Shown here piece by piece: positions 8,839-19,300 of a DNA stretch of 64,000 bases. A model generated the notes under the pieces. The model was not told where the DNA came from and searched no databases. It worked only from the letters and a program-made list of their open reading frames with translations. Made by a program: the position numbers and the translations under genes. The DNA is taken from positions 1-64,000 of the forward strand of contig CAIOZU010000017.1 in assembly GCA_903862885.1 (NCBI GenBank), in the 5' to 3' direction. The stretch is from an uncultured Pseudomonadota bacterium. Lineage in GTDB: Bacteria; Pseudomonadota; Gammaproteobacteria; Steroidobacterales; Steroidobacteraceae. Position 1 is the first letter of the stretch. Every line of letters starts with the position of its first letter.

Positions 8839-9962
8839 CTACTTTCCTGCCCAGGCTGCGGCCGACTGTGGAGATAAGTGCGGCCGCGCTCCATCATTCC
8901 AGTAAATCCAACTGCATCGCCCGCCTTCACAACGGCATACAATTTTTCAACCGCCGACATCAGCGCAGCCAACGATTCAGTACCGTAGGCATTCAGCGCT
9001 TGAATCTCAAAATACAGCGCGGGCGACTCCTCTGCCACGCGACTGGCAATGTCTAGCTGCGCATCGAAGGTGGTACTCGACATGCGCGCCAAGCGTGGTG
9101 CTGCCTCACCACTGTCTGCTAACACAGTAAAAAACGCGATATTCAATGCATGTGACAGCCCTAACACGTACGCCATCAATCGATCGTGTTCATCAAGCCC
9201 CATCACCACCCGTTCGGCCATGGTCGGCTGAAATAACTCTTGAGCCTCGGCTAGGGCAACCGCATTACCTAGATCAATACAAATAACATGGCGGCCGGAT
9301 AGTAAGTCGGTATCTGGACCAAACATGGGATGGAGCGAGGTGACCTTAAGACCCGCAGCCACTAGCGCGTCTAGCCCAGGTCGTAAAGGCGTCTTCACCG
9401 ATGCAAGGTCAAAAATCAAACCTGTTGGCGCACGCACTGCCAGCGCGCGCAGCACGTCGACCGTGATGCCCAACGGCGTTGCAACCACAATCACATCATG
9501 TGATAACGCCGAGTCTTCCCAACGTGCTATATGCGCATAACCGGCGACAGGCCCGGAGGGATCGGCTACTTCCACATCGAAACCTTGAGAGGCTAAAAAA
9601 TCAGCAAACCAGTGGCCCATTTTTCCAGCACCGCCAATAACGAGGGCGCGCTTACCAGAACCTTGGCCATCAGCTACCGCTCGCGCCCGTTCCTGAGTGG
9701 CCAAAGACGATCGAATCAGCAGGCGCAGAATCTGTTCCGCTGTATCTGCTGAAACACCAAACTGTTCGGCCTGTCGCCGGACGCCAAGAATCACGTCGCG
9801 CTCACGGCCATAGTCACGGGTCGCACGTCCCGTCGCCTGTTTGGCACGGGCCACTTCGCGAGCCACTTGCTGCCGCTCGGCGATCGCTTTAATCAAGTCG
9901 TGATCGATCTGTGTGATCCGACGTCGCAGATCATCAAGGCTTAACGGCTCAGACACGGTCAA
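8835..9962 (-). CDS. tyrA: Bifunctional chorismate mutase / prephenate dehydrogenase
   Basis: Tyrosine branch: chorismate to prephenate to 4-hydroxyphenylpyruvate. Residues 1-90 are an AroQ-type chorismate mutase (RRRITQIDHDLIKAIAER). Residues 100-375 are the NAD-dependent dehydrogenase, with the dinucleotide loop ALVIGGAGKMGHWF and SLHPMFGPD containing the catalytic His region. At 375 residues it equals the enteric T-protein fusion. Divergent from pdxH. Tail of the gene overlaps the diguanylate cyclase start. Confidence 0.96.
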   Translation of the reverse strand: MTVSEPLSLDDLRRRITQIDHDLIKAIAERQQVAREVARAKQATGRATRDYGRERDVILGVRRQAEQFGVSADTAEQILRLLIRSSLATQERARAVADGQGSGKRALVIGGAGKMGHWFADFLASQGFDVEVADPSGPVAGYAHIARWEDSALSHDVIVVATPLGITVDVLRALAVRAPTGLIFDLASVKTPLRPGLDALVAAGLKVTSLHPMFGPDTDLLSGRHVICIDLGNAVALAEAQELFQPTMAERVVMGLDEHDRLMAYVLGLSHALNIAFFTVLADSGEAAPRLARMSSTTFDAQLDIASRVAEESPALYFEIQALNAYGTESLAALMSAVEKLYAVVKAGDAVGFTGMMERGRTYLHSRPQPGQESR

Positions 9963-10065
9963 TCTCCCTAATCACGGACCCTGCAGGCCGCCGCCTATTT
10001 TGTCACGTCGCAGGCCAGCTGGGACAACGATGGACCCACCGACGCCCGACGACCTCACCAAGGGT

Positions 10066-10071
10066 TATAAT
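10066..10071 (+). promoter_or_regulatory. Perfect -10 hexamer upstream of pdxH
   Basis: TATAAT at 10066-10071, 31 nt before the preferred pdxH ATG. No recognisable -35 is found at 16-18 nt upstream, so the promoter is tentative. If real, it excludes the upstream ATG at 10030 as the main start. Confidence 0.35.
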
Positions 10072-10101
10072 GAGTATCCCATCGCAGCGCGGATGATTTG
10101 C

Positions 10102-10803
10102 ATGAGTCCAGTCCCGTCCCAGTGCCTGCCCGAGACACTGCCAGAAAACCCGCTAGCGACGGTGGGCGCTTGGCTAGCAGAGGCCTACACCCTCCAATTG
10201 CAACCCAACCCGAACGCGATGACGCTTGCAACGGTAGGCCCTGAGGGTCATCCATCCGCCCGCATTGTGCTGCTGAAAGAGCTGAATCAAGCCGAAGGCT
10301 ACCTATTATTTGTCACTAACTACCAGTCACGCAAAGGCGTGGAGTTGGCGGCTCATCCTCGCGCGGCGGTGGTGTTGCACTGGGATAGCTTGCATCGCCA
10401 GGTGCGCATTGAAGGGCATGCCATCCATTCGCCCATCGATGAAAGTGATCGCTATTTCGCCAATCGTCCGTGGCAAAGCCAGATCGGCGCGTGGGCTAGC
10501 GCCCAAAGCCAACCCGTGGCCAGTCGAGCGGAGCTTGTGAAGCAATGGCGCGCGGCAGGCCAGCGATTCAATAGTCCGCCGGTGGGCCCAGACGCCACAG
10601 ACACCGATCCCCCGATGGGACAAGTGGTACCTAGACCGGCCCATTGGGGTGGCATCCGTCTGTGGATCGATGCAGTGGAACTGTGGGTCGAGGCCGATTA
10701 CAGAATCCATGACCGAGCCCGTTGGCACCGATCACTCACCAAGCGCACCGATGCTCAGGGCTTTAACGGCAGCGTGTGGCGCGCCACACGCTTACAGCCC
10801 TAA
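10102..10803 (+). CDS. pdxH: Pyridoxamine/pyridoxine 5'-phosphate oxidase
   Basis: FMN-dependent last step of pyridoxal phosphate synthesis and salvage. NAMTLATVGPEGHPSARIVLLK is the typical FMN/PLP-binding strand pair; FVTNYQSRKG and the C-terminal RDRARW-like motif (HDRARWHRSL) are also present. From ATG 10102 the protein is 233 residues, near the family length of 212-230. Alternative starts are 10093 and 10030; none has a good ribosome site, and the family resemblance begins only at LPENPL. Divergent from tyrA; followed by the adenosyltransferase on the same strand. Confidence 0.95.
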   Translation: MSPVPSQCLPETLPENPLATVGAWLAEAYTLQLQPNPNAMTLATVGPEGHPSARIVLLKELNQAEGYLLFVTNYQSRKGVELAAHPRAAVVLHWDSLHRQVRIEGHAIHSPIDESDRYFANRPWQSQIGAWASAQSQPVASRAELVKQWRAAGQRFNSPPVGPDATDTDPPMGQVVPRPAHWGGIRLWIDAVELWVEADYRIHDRARWHRSLTKRTDAQGFNGSVWRATRLQP

Positions 10804-10946
10804 GACTAAAAACCAGTCACGCCACATCGGTCGTCCAGTCCATTCCTTGACTTGGATTCTTAGCATGGCCAGTATGAGCAGCCTGTCGGATCGCTTTGCA
10901 CACCCGCGCGCGATACGGCTTGACTCACGCCTGTTTGGAGCTTGTT

Positions 10947-11504
10947 ATGGGAAATCGCCTCAGCCGGATCTATACCCGCACCGGCGATGACGGGAGCACC
11001 GGGCTCGGTGATGGCGAACGAGTCGCCAAAGATGCACCCCGCGTCGAAGCCTACGGCACCGTCGACGAAGCAAACAGCAGCTTAGGCGTCGTGCTGGCCA
11101 TCGATGGCCTGCCAGAAGCTGTGCATCAGTGCTTGCTGGATGTCCAACACGATCTGTTTGATGTCGGCGCGGAGCTGTGTATCCCGGGGCATCGCGTCAT
11201 CATGGACGCGCACGTCACTAAACTAGAAAATAGTCTCGATGCATTCAACGCAGATTTACCGCCGCTCAAAGAGTTTATTTTGCCCGGTGGCGGTCAGGCG
11301 GCAGCGGCCTGCCACTTAGCGCGGACCATTGTTCGGCGTGCCGAACGACGTGTGTGGACCTTGTCGCGCATTGACGCCGTAGCGCCAGAAGTGCCCCGCT
11401 ATCTCAATCGCTTGTCCGATCTGTTGTTCGTTATTGCGCGCGTTTTAGCAAGGCAAAGTGCCGCAGGCGAAATCTTGTGGAGACGCTCAGCGACACCCCG
11501 TTAG
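10947..11504 (+). CDS. Cob(I)alamin adenosyltransferase, PduO type
   Basis: Transfers the adenosyl group of ATP to cob(I)alamin, giving coenzyme B12. The start motif RIYTRTGDDGSTGLGDG binds ATP; RVEAYGTVDEANS follows; the second conserved block is FILPGGGQAAAACHLARTIVRRAERR (about residues 109-134). Five-helix bundle expected. ATG 10947 is chosen because GGAG lies 7 nt upstream; a longer frame from 10896 has no ribosome site. Converges on ampD with one base between stops. The B12-dependent ribonucleotide reductase at 44.3-47.1 kb is an obvious user of the product. Confidence 0.95.
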   Translation: MGNRLSRIYTRTGDDGSTGLGDGERVAKDAPRVEAYGTVDEANSSLGVVLAIDGLPEAVHQCLLDVQHDLFDVGAELCIPGHRVIMDAHVTKLENSLDAFNADLPPLKEFILPGGGQAAAACHLARTIVRRAERRVWTLSRIDAVAPEVPRYLNRLSDLLFVIARVLARQSAAGEILWRRSATPR

Positions 11505-11505
11505 C

Positions 11506-12081
11506 TCACGCCAAAGCACGCACTTTGGCCTGCAAGATCGTCCAATCGAAACCAGCACCCGGATCCGTCTTGCGACCCGGTGCGATCTCACTATGCCCCA
11601 CCAAACCATCCGTCGTGAGTGTGGGATAGCTCGCACGCAAGGCCACAATCATCGCCGCCAGCTGGTCGTATTGAGCATCGGTGTAGGCCACCTCATCGGC
11701 ACCTTCTAACTCAATCCCCACGGAAAAATCGTTACAGGCGACGCGATGCTGCCAAGAAGAAGCGCCGGCATGCCAGGCACGCGCGTGGAAGGGCACAAAC
11801 TGAATGATTTCTCCATCACGACGAATAAAAGCGTGCGCAGACACTTTTAAGCCAGCGATCGTTGCAAAAAATGGATCGGCATCCACCGGCAAGCGATTCA
11901 AGAACAGCTGCTCCACCCAAGGCCCACCAAACTGTCCTGGCGGCAAGCCAATGCCATGCACCACGACCAGATCAATAGTCGCCCCCGGTGGCCTAGCATC
12001 TTGATTCGGCGAGATGACCTGACGCACCCCCAAAAGCTGGCCGGTGGATCGATCGATGGTCAGTGGCTGAAACAATCCCAT
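11506..12081 (-). CDS. ampD: 1,6-anhydro-N-acetylmuramyl-L-alanine amidase
   Basis: Cytoplasmic zinc amidase of peptidoglycan recycling; removes stem peptides from anhydro-muropeptides and thereby controls AmpR inducers. Zinc ligands are visible as VVHGIGLPPGQFGG (His), the RAWHAGAS segment (His) and the C-terminal HSEIAPGRKTDPGAGFDW (Asp). The 191-residue length and Asn/Asp-rich N-terminus match AmpD rather than the lipoprotein AmiD. Divergent from rsmE. Confidence 0.96.
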   Translation of the reverse strand: MGLFQPLTIDRSTGQLLGVRQVISPNQDARPPGATIDLVVVHGIGLPPGQFGGPWVEQLFLNRLPVDADPFFATIAGLKVSAHAFIRRDGEIIQFVPFHARAWHAGASSWQHRVACNDFSVGIELEGADEVAYTDAQYDQLAAMIVALRASYPTLTTDGLVGHSEIAPGRKTDPGAGFDWTILQAKVRALA

Positions 12082-12280
12082 AGGCTAAGCTTAAGGCACC
12101 CGCGCACGCCAAGGAACCCACAGCGACCCTGCCCTGTCATGAGTGGCCAAGTGCAGCCTTGCACGGTACGCTAGCTACCTCCGTGAGACCGATGCCCCCT
12201 GTCATGCCGCCAATCGACCCCCCCACTGGCTACCGCCCCCGCAGGCTGACCCATTCTTCGGCCCGCTCTGCCCTACTCCT

Positions 12281-13018
12281 ATGCGGCTAATCCGCGTCTA
12301 TACCGCGGGCTCTCTGGCAACGGGCGCTCGCCTCACCTTGAGCGTGCGTGCCAGTAACCATGTCGTCACCGTCCTGCGTCTACCGCGTGGCGCGACCCTG
12401 CACGTGTTTAATGGTCAAGGGCAAGAATACGAGGCCACCTTAACGCTCGGGCACCACCAACACGCCGAGGTGCTGCTGGCGAATGCCGTTCCGACGCTCA
12501 CGGAGTCGCCCCTGCGGATCACCTTAGCGCAAGGAATATCCCGAGGCGATCGGATGGACTACGCCATCCAAAAAGCCACCGAACTGGGCGTCACCGAGAT
12601 CGTGCCTTTGCTGTGTGAACGCAGCGTTGTGCGCCTAGATGCGTCCCAAGCCACCCGTAAACACGAGCACTGGACGGGTATTGCCATTGCCGCCGCTGAG
12701 CAATCCGGTCGCGCCTATGTCCCTCACATCTCGCTGGCTCAGCGCTATGCCGACTACGCGGGTCAGCCGGCCAACACCGCTCGCTGCCGACTGGTGCTTG
12801 ATCCCGCCGCCACGGCCGGTCCGAGCGCGCTGTCGCCGGCGGGTCAACCCATTGATTTGCTGATTGGTCCTGAGGGTGGACTGACTGAGCAAGAGATTCG
12901 TATAGCCAAGTTAGGCGGGTTTAGTGCACTGAAACTCGGACCGCGTGTGTTGCGTACCGAAACGGCGGCAGCGGCTGCTGTGACGGCCCTGCAAACCCTG
13001 TACGGTGACTTAGGATGA
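12281..13018 (+). CDS. rsmE: 16S rRNA (uracil-1498-N3) methyltransferase
   Basis: Methylates U1498 in the decoding region of 16S rRNA. N-terminal PUA-like domain (MRLIRVYTAG onward); C-terminal SPOUT knot with GPEGGLTEQEI and LGPRVLRTETA that bind S-adenosylmethionine. 245 residues from ATG 12281, the usual length. The open frame extends upstream to 12143 but those residues are proline-rich and unrelated to the family. The stop overlaps the mrcB start by 4 nt. Confidence 0.96.
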   Translation: MRLIRVYTAGSLATGARLTLSVRASNHVVTVLRLPRGATLHVFNGQGQEYEATLTLGHHQHAEVLLANAVPTLTESPLRITLAQGISRGDRMDYAIQKATELGVTEIVPLLCERSVVRLDASQATRKHEHWTGIAIAAAEQSGRAYVPHISLAQRYADYAGQPANTARCRLVLDPAATAGPSALSPAGQPIDLLIGPEGGLTEQEIRIAKLGGFSALKLGPRVLRTETAAAAAVTALQTLYGDLG

Positions 13019-15297
13019 GTAAATTAAAGAGCGGGTGGAACAAATTACCTAGTCTATCGCTGCGCGTTGCTTTGATCGTAGGCAGTCTGATCGCTTTGCT
13101 TGTCTTAGCCTTTTCCATTTGGGTGGTGTACCTCGATCAAGTGGTCACCAACGAATTCAAAGGCCGGCTGTGGTCCGTTCCCGCTCGCGTCTACGCGTCT
13201 CCTTTGGAGCTCTACGCAGGAGCCACCACCACCGCCGATGATCTTGAAGAAGAATTACACCGGCTCCACTATCAGTCGGGCGATCCAAGCACTGGCCCTG
13301 GATACTATCGACGCAAAAATGGTGACTTCGACTTAAATGCGCGACGCGCGCAATTCGTCGATGAGCTACGCCCCGTCACGCGCATTCAAATACACGCGAG
13401 TAGCGAAGGCATTATTGGCCTATCAGCACCGAACAGTATCGAAGTGCCATTATTTCGTCTAGATCCCTTAATGGTTGGTAGCGTCTTCCCAGTCCATGGC
13501 GAAGACCGCATCGTGCTCACCCCTGACGAAGTTTCTCCACAACTGCGAGCCGCTCTTAAGACGATTGAAGATCGACGCTTTGATGATCACCACGGTGTGG
13601 ATCCGCGCAGCATCTTGCGTGCCATGTGGGCCAACTTGCGCGCAGGGCACATCACCCAAGGTGGCAGTACGCTCACCCAGCAGCTGGTAAAAAACTATTT
13701 TTTAGATGACACGCAGACCTTCGGTAGAAAAATAAAAGAAGCCGTTATGGCGATGCGCCTGGAAGCGCGCTACACCAAAGAAGAAATACTCGTTGCATAT
13801 ATCAATGAAGTATCGCTGGGTCAGGATGGACAAAGAGCGATCCACGGCTTCGGTCTAGGCAGTGAGTACTATTTTGGTAAGCCCGTGTCCGAGCTCGATA
13901 TCAGTGAGCTATCTTTACTGATTGGTTTGGTACGTGGTCCCTCGTTTTATGATCCTATTCGCCACCCAGACAGAGCGCGCGCACGACGCAATTTAGTACT
14001 GAAAGAACTCGCTTCAGAAAAAGTAGTAACGCAGGAGATAGCGGAGCGCGCCCAAGCCAAACCCTTAGGCGTTCGATCACACGGCGGCGGTTATTTTCCG
14101 GCTTACATGGACCTCGTGCGACGCCATCTAAAACGAGATTACGCAGAAGCGGATTTATCTGCCGCCGGACTGTCTATTTACACCACGCTCGATCCGCGCG
14201 CCCAAGCATCAGCTGAGCGCTCACTGTCCCATGGCTTGGCACGCCTCAATGCGGCACGACATGACAAATCAGAACTACTTGAGGGCGCAGTCGTCGTCGC
14301 TGAGCCACAAAGCGGTGACGTACTTGCCGTGGTTGGTGGGCGCGAAGTGGGGCGGGAGGGCTTCAACCGCGCTTTAGATGCAAAGCGGCCGATCGGTTCA
14401 CTGGTTAAGCCGGCGGTCTATTTGTCTGCCTTAGAGACCGGCCGATACACCGCGGCGAGTGTACTGCTGGATGCACCACTTGAATTAAAACTCGGCGATG
14501 GAACCATCTGGGCGCCGCAAAATTACACGCGCGAAGTATTTGGTAACGTGTCAATGGTGCATGCACTGGCTGAGTCTATGAACTTGGCGACCGTGCGCAT
14601 GGGGTTGGATGTCGGTCTCGATCGAGTGGCCGACACGCTAGTTAAGTTAGGTATGGATCACCGTCCGACTCTCAACCCCTCGCTGCTGCTAGGCGCTATC
14701 GAGATGACGCCACTGGAGGTCGTGCAAATGTACACCTCTCTTGCCAACGGTGGCTTTCGCGCCAGGCTCCACACGGTACGGGCCGTGCTTGATGACGCAG
14801 GCAAACCACTCAAGAGCTTCAAAGTAGAACTGGAGGCGGTCGCCGCTCCTGAGTTGGTGTATCAAGTCGACCGAATGATGGCGCAAGTAACCCAACGAGG
14901 GACCGGGCGCGGCGTCGTCAGCAAATTAGGCCCGCATATCGTGGCGCCTGCCAAAACGGGCACGTCCCAAGACACCCGAGACAGTTGGTTTGCGGGTTTT
15001 ACAGGGAGTCACATCGCGGTCGTATGGGTCGGATTTGATGACAACCGCATTACCGGCCTCACCGGGGCCTTAGGCGCGCTGCCGATTTGGGCAGACACGC
15101 TGAGCAGTCTGCGTCCGACTTCCTGGGAACCGGCACCCCCGCAGGAGGTAGAAGAACGTTGGATAGAATTCTCTACTGGCCTAGTTACCGCACCGGCCTG
15201 CAGTGCAGATGCCGTGCAGGTTGCGGTACCCAGAGGCGCTACACTACCGGTACGACCGGGCTGTCCGGCAGCCTTGATTCGATCTGCCAGTGAGTGA
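13015..15297 (+). CDS. mrcB: Penicillin-binding protein 1B (class A)
   Basis: Bifunctional peptidoglycan synthase. One transmembrane helix (about 18-42), a UB2H-like regulatory domain (about 60-150), glycosyltransferase 51 domain with catalytic EDRRF (about 184) and GGSTLTQQLVKN, then the transpeptidase: active-site Ser in GSLVKPA (about 461), SMN (about 520) and KTGTS (about 646). The UB2H region marks it as PBP1B rather than PBP1A. At 760 residues it lacks a long C-terminal extension. Overlaps rsmE by 4 nt and the following lipoprotein gene by 8 nt. Confidence 0.97.
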   Translation: MSKLKSGWNKLPSLSLRVALIVGSLIALLVLAFSIWVVYLDQVVTNEFKGRLWSVPARVYASPLELYAGATTTADDLEEELHRLHYQSGDPSTGPGYYRRKNGDFDLNARRAQFVDELRPVTRIQIHASSEGIIGLSAPNSIEVPLFRLDPLMVGSVFPVHGEDRIVLTPDEVSPQLRAALKTIEDRRFDDHHGVDPRSILRAMWANLRAGHITQGGSTLTQQLVKNYFLDDTQTFGRKIKEAVMAMRLEARYTKEEILVAYINEVSLGQDGQRAIHGFGLGSEYYFGKPVSELDISELSLLIGLVRGPSFYDPIRHPDRARARRNLVLKELASEKVVTQEIAERAQAKPLGVRSHGGGYFPAYMDLVRRHLKRDYAEADLSAAGLSIYTTLDPRAQASAERSLSHGLARLNAARHDKSELLEGAVVVAEPQSGDVLAVVGGREVGREGFNRALDAKRPIGSLVKPAVYLSALETGRYTAASVLLDAPLELKLGDGTIWAPQNYTREVFGNVSMVHALAESMNLATVRMGLDVGLDRVADTLVKLGMDHRPTLNPSLLLGAIEMTPLEVVQMYTSLANGGFRARLHTVRAVLDDAGKPLKSFKVELEAVAAPELVYQVDRMMAQVTQRGTGRGVVSKLGPHIVAPAKTGTSQDTRDSWFAGFTGSHIAVVWVGFDDNRITGLTGALGALPIWADTLSSLRPTSWEPAPPQEVEERWIEFSTGLVTAPACSADAVQVAVPRGATLPVRPGCPAALIRSASE

Positions 15298-15865
15298 GTA
15301 CATGATCGCCCGCATGCTGATGGTTCGTCCGCAATTAACAGTCGGTATGCTGCTCATCTTACTGAGCGGCTGTTCTCTACTGAATCCCCCGCGGCAAATA
15401 CCGACAACAGCTAAGCCCGCGCCAGTCATCGTGCCGGAGCAACCCCGCGCCGCGCCACCGCCGGCCACCACCCCGCCACCGCCACCACCGCATGCCGTCC
15501 CGACAGCGCCGCCCGCCCCACCCGCGGCGACCCGTCAGTACCATTTAAGTCCGGCCACCCAGTCACTGGTTAATCAAGCGCATAGTCAGATGGCTCGTGG
15601 TGATCTCACCGGTGCTGCCACTACGCTGGATCGCGCACTCAGGATCGAGCCTCAGAATCCTCTATTGTGGATTGAACTGGCACATCTGCGATTGTCTGAG
15701 AAAGATGGTCGACAAGCAGAATCCTGTGCGCGCAAGGCGTTGTCCTTAGGGAGCAGCGACCCTGTCACGCGACTCACCGCTGGCCATGCGCTCATCGATG
15801 CACTGCGCACCCAACATAAAGAAGTAGAAGCGCAGACCGTTGAATCCCAATCTTGGATGAACTGA
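15290..15865 (+). CDS. TPR lipoprotein, candidate PBP1B activator (LpoP-like)
   Basis: Signal peptide with lipobox LLSGC (lipid-anchored Cys about residue 28 from the first start). A linker of about 55 residues follows, rich in Pro and Ala, long enough to extend through the peptidoglycan. The C-terminal 110 residues form two to three TPR-like helical pairs (ATTLDRALRIEPQNPLLWIELAHL, about 100-123). It overlaps the end of mrcB by 8 nt. Lipid anchor, disordered linker, TPR domain and position next to PBP1B match LpoP, the PBP1B activator known in Pseudomonas; the functional claim is inference. ATG 15302 is an alternative start. Confidence 0.8.
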   Translation: MSEYMIARMLMVRPQLTVGMLLILLSGCSLLNPPRQIPTTAKPAPVIVPEQPRAAPPPATTPPPPPPHAVPTAPPAPPAATRQYHLSPATQSLVNQAHSQMARGDLTGAATTLDRALRIEPQNPLLWIELAHLRLSEKDGRQAESCARKALSLGSSDPVTRLTAGHALIDALRTQHKEVEAQTVESQSWMN

Positions 15866-15885
15866 ACCGATCGTTTACTCAGGCC

Positions 15886-16359
15886 TTAGGCGAGCGACGA
15901 CGTCTCATCTGCAATCAACCGCTCTAAATAATCAAGATCGGGTATCAAAGCGGCCTCATTCAGTATTTGAATCGCCGTAAGAACCGGGCTCCAGTCAGGA
16001 AATGAGCGACGCCCATCCGTCGTCACGGTCTCCGCAGTCAAATGCACTAATTGCGGAAAACCCTGCGCCATAACTGCAAAATGTCGTGCAGACAACAACG
16101 TACCCAGACAGCGGATCACCACGACTCGCGTGCGAGCACTGGGATGCGGGCGCGGCTGTCCCAGCACAGCCTCAAAGGTGATCAGTGGCACCACGCGTGT
16201 ATCCCACTGAACGCTGCCTAAGTACCAAGGTGGAGCGCCCACCATGGGCGTCGGATTATGCCAAGGCAACACCTCGGCCACGCAGCCCCGCGGTATCACT
16301 AACCGCTCCTGATGCAGTGGCACCAGCAGCCCATAAAAATCATCTGCCGTTGCCATCAA
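15886..16359 (-). CDS. chpC: CheW-like protein of the Pil-Chp system (ChpC type)
   Basis: 157 residues forming one CheW domain: WYLGSVQWDTRVVPLITFE corresponds to the conserved beta-barrel core, and FPQLVHL and the C-terminal PDLDYLERLI helix close the fold. Expected to couple an additional receptor to the ChpA kinase. Its start overlaps the chpA stop by 4 nt, so the two are co-translated. Shorter and more divergent than PilI, hence ChpC rather than a second PilI. Confidence 0.85.
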   Translation of the reverse strand: MMATADDFYGLLVPLHQERLVIPRGCVAEVLPWHNPTPMVGAPPWYLGSVQWDTRVVPLITFEAVLGQPRPHPSARTRVVVIRCLGTLLSARHFAVMAQGFPQLVHLTAETVTTDGRRSFPDWSPVLTAIQILNEAALIPDLDYLERLIADETSSLA

Positions 16360-19300
16360 TGGAACTCCGTGGGCCGACTCACCAACGGCGCAATGGCATC
16401 GAGCAACTGATGTTCCTGATAAGGCTTGCTGAGGTAATCATTTACCCCCATTTCGATTGCCCGCGCCTGGTGTTTTTCGCCGGCCCTTGAGGTGATCATA
16501 ATGATTGGAATGTGCCGCAAACGCTCCGTGGCACGTACCTGGGCAGCCACCTCATAACCGTCCATTCTTGGCATCTCAATGTCGAGTAAAATAATATCGG
16601 GCAGATGCTCCGCAAGCAGCATCAATGCCTCGACGCCATCTTTCGCTGCCAAGACACGCATGCCATTCCGTTCTAGCACGCGCTGCGTCACACGCCGTAC
16701 GGTAATGGAATCATCCACGACCAACACAAACGTGCGCCGATCGATTCTATCCCCCACTAACTCCGCGGGCGTCCGCGTACGCGACTCACCCCGAACCAGC
16801 GCAGGCATATCCAATATCACAACAATCCGCCCATCTCCGAGCACCGTAGCACCGGCAATTCCTCGAATGGAGCTCATCTGCGGGCCGATATTCTTAATCA
16901 CAATTTCCCGGCAACCGATCACCTCGTCGGTCACTAGCGCGGTAGAGTGATCTCCTGAGCGGATCAGAAGAACAGTCACCGGCACCTCTTTTTTATCTGG
17001 CAAACGCGCTGGCAATCCGCCGACAAAAGTCCCCAAATACTGAAAGCGGTAGATCTGCTCGTTATAGGAAAACGTGGGTTTCCCCTCCGCCAAGTGACGT
17101 TCGATATCCTGGCGCGGCAAGCGAATCACGGCTTCGACCGAGGGCAACAGCAGCGCATAGACTTCTTCTGCGCTTCTCACAATCAGCGCTTGCGACACTG
17201 CCAGCGTAAATGGCAATCGAATAGTGAAGGTAGTGCCCTGCTCTGCCACCGAATCAATACGCAGCGTGCCGCCTAGCCGCTTGATCTCAGTTGCCACCAC
17301 ATCCATACCCACACCGCGACCGGCCGCAGCGGTGATCATTTTAGCTGTTGAAAATCCCGGCTCCAATGTCAGCTGCATCGCCTCTTGATCAGATAGGCTC
17401 TGCCGCGGATCAATAAATCCACCCATCACCGCTTTCTCGCGAATCGCTCTAAGATCCATCCCAGCGCCGTCGTCAGCCACCAGAATGACCATCTCTGCTC
17501 CCTCACGCTTCAGTGAGATCTCGACACGGCCGGTCACTGCCTTACCCGCTGCAGTCCGCCGAGATGCGCTTTCTATACCATGCACAACGGCATTTCTCAG
17601 CATGTGCTCGATCGGTGGCAGCAGCCGCTCAAATACTTGCCGATCAAGCTCTCCGCCTGCACCGTTCACCACCAGCTCTACTTGCCGCTCGTGCTCCCCC
17701 GATACCTGCCTGAGGGCGCGCGCTAAGCGAGGTACATAACGACTAAACGGCACCATGCGGCTGCGCATCAGTCCGTTCTGCACATCAGTAATCATTCGTG
17801 CCTGCTGAATCAGCAAGCTTTGCCCTTCGCGCAGTTGGGTCTCCAATAAGCCCTGTAGACTGCCGACGTCGCTACTCGACTCTGCTAGAGCGCGCGTGTA
17901 TTGCTGCAGCATAGAAAAACGATCAAGCTCTAACGAATCAAAGGTATCCACATGTCGCTGCGCCTCGTTGCCATGCGCCATCTGGATCTCTGTTTCTAAC
18001 TCCAACTTTCTCAGCTGTCCCCTTAAGCGCTGAACCACTCTTGATAGCTCGGCGAGATTAAAGTCCATGCTGGATAGTTGCTGCTCAAGACGAGCGCGGT
18101 AAATACTGACCTCACCCGCATCATTGAGCAGCTGCTCTAGAAGCTCGGCATCCACACGGGCCAAGTCCTGACGATCGTCTTTAGTCGTCACCTCGCCGGA
18201 CACACTGCTCAGTGACTTCTGATGAGAAGCCATGTCATTGGCTTCACGCTGCTGCGGTGGGTCGTCGGAGGGAGCAGGGGAAGGACTAGCTAACAACCTC
18301 AGATCGGCCAGTAACTTGTCAGATGCTGGGGTAACGGTCGAACCTCGACACGCATCGCGCATGCGGTTTAAGTCATCGAAACTGGCTTGCAAGACGGCGA
18401 GCACTTTCGGCGAATCGAGTGCGTTAAGTACCGCGCGAGAACTCAGTGTGTTCTCGATCTCATGCGCTAGGTCGCTGACTTGAAACACGTGCGCCATACG
18501 CGCACTGCCTTTTAGTGTATGCAGCACCCGTTGCATCTCAACTAACCCGGCTTGCCTCAGAGTAGCCTCTGCCAGCATGGCGAGCGCGCGCTCGGCTGCA
18601 TCTAGCAGTTCTGTCGCCTCGTCACTGAATACCTGACGTATTTCGTGATCAGAACTCTCTAGGTCTGCGAGAACGATCGCTCGCTGAGGCGTCACCGCAT
18701 CATCAACGGCGCGCGCGGAATGCGCAACCACTGATGGGCGATGATCGGGGGTGTCAACGTCGCGTAAACGTCCAAGCCGCTCGATCAGTCCAGCCATATC
18801 AAAGTCATATTCGGCAACACCCCACAGCGTCGCAATCTCACTGAGGGCACGCGCGGTTGCCAGAAGCGTTGACAACGCTTCCAGTGGAACCTCTTGGCCT
18901 TGATCATGTAATGCGCCCATGTAGGCGTACAGCGGCTCCGCTAACGCAGTCGCCTGCCATACACCGGCCATACGTGACGCGCCAAGAAGCGTATGGACAG
19001 CGCGGTACAGCGGATCTGAGACCGACATCGGTGTGAACTGCGTTTCAAGGCGGCCTAGGAATTCCGTTATCACACCGATGTGGGCGCGCGCTTCCTGTTG
19101 ATAAATGTTCGCCAACACGCGATCCGACGAGGCTGACGGGTCATGACCAGCGGATAAGTCAGGGAGACTGGCAATGGCGGCTTGTGACTCCTGATATCGG
19201 CCACGGGCTTGCCCTGATGCCAGGAGCCGAAGCTCCGCCATCACGCCGGCCGCTTGAGGGGCCTGCAGGGTAGGATGCTGTAGATGAGCAAGCAGCTCCG

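Noticed and set aside
10804-10946. Cobalamin riboswitch upstream of the adenosyltransferase
   Set aside because: No B12-box or conserved core could be found; the 143-nt interval is too short and lacks the expected stems.
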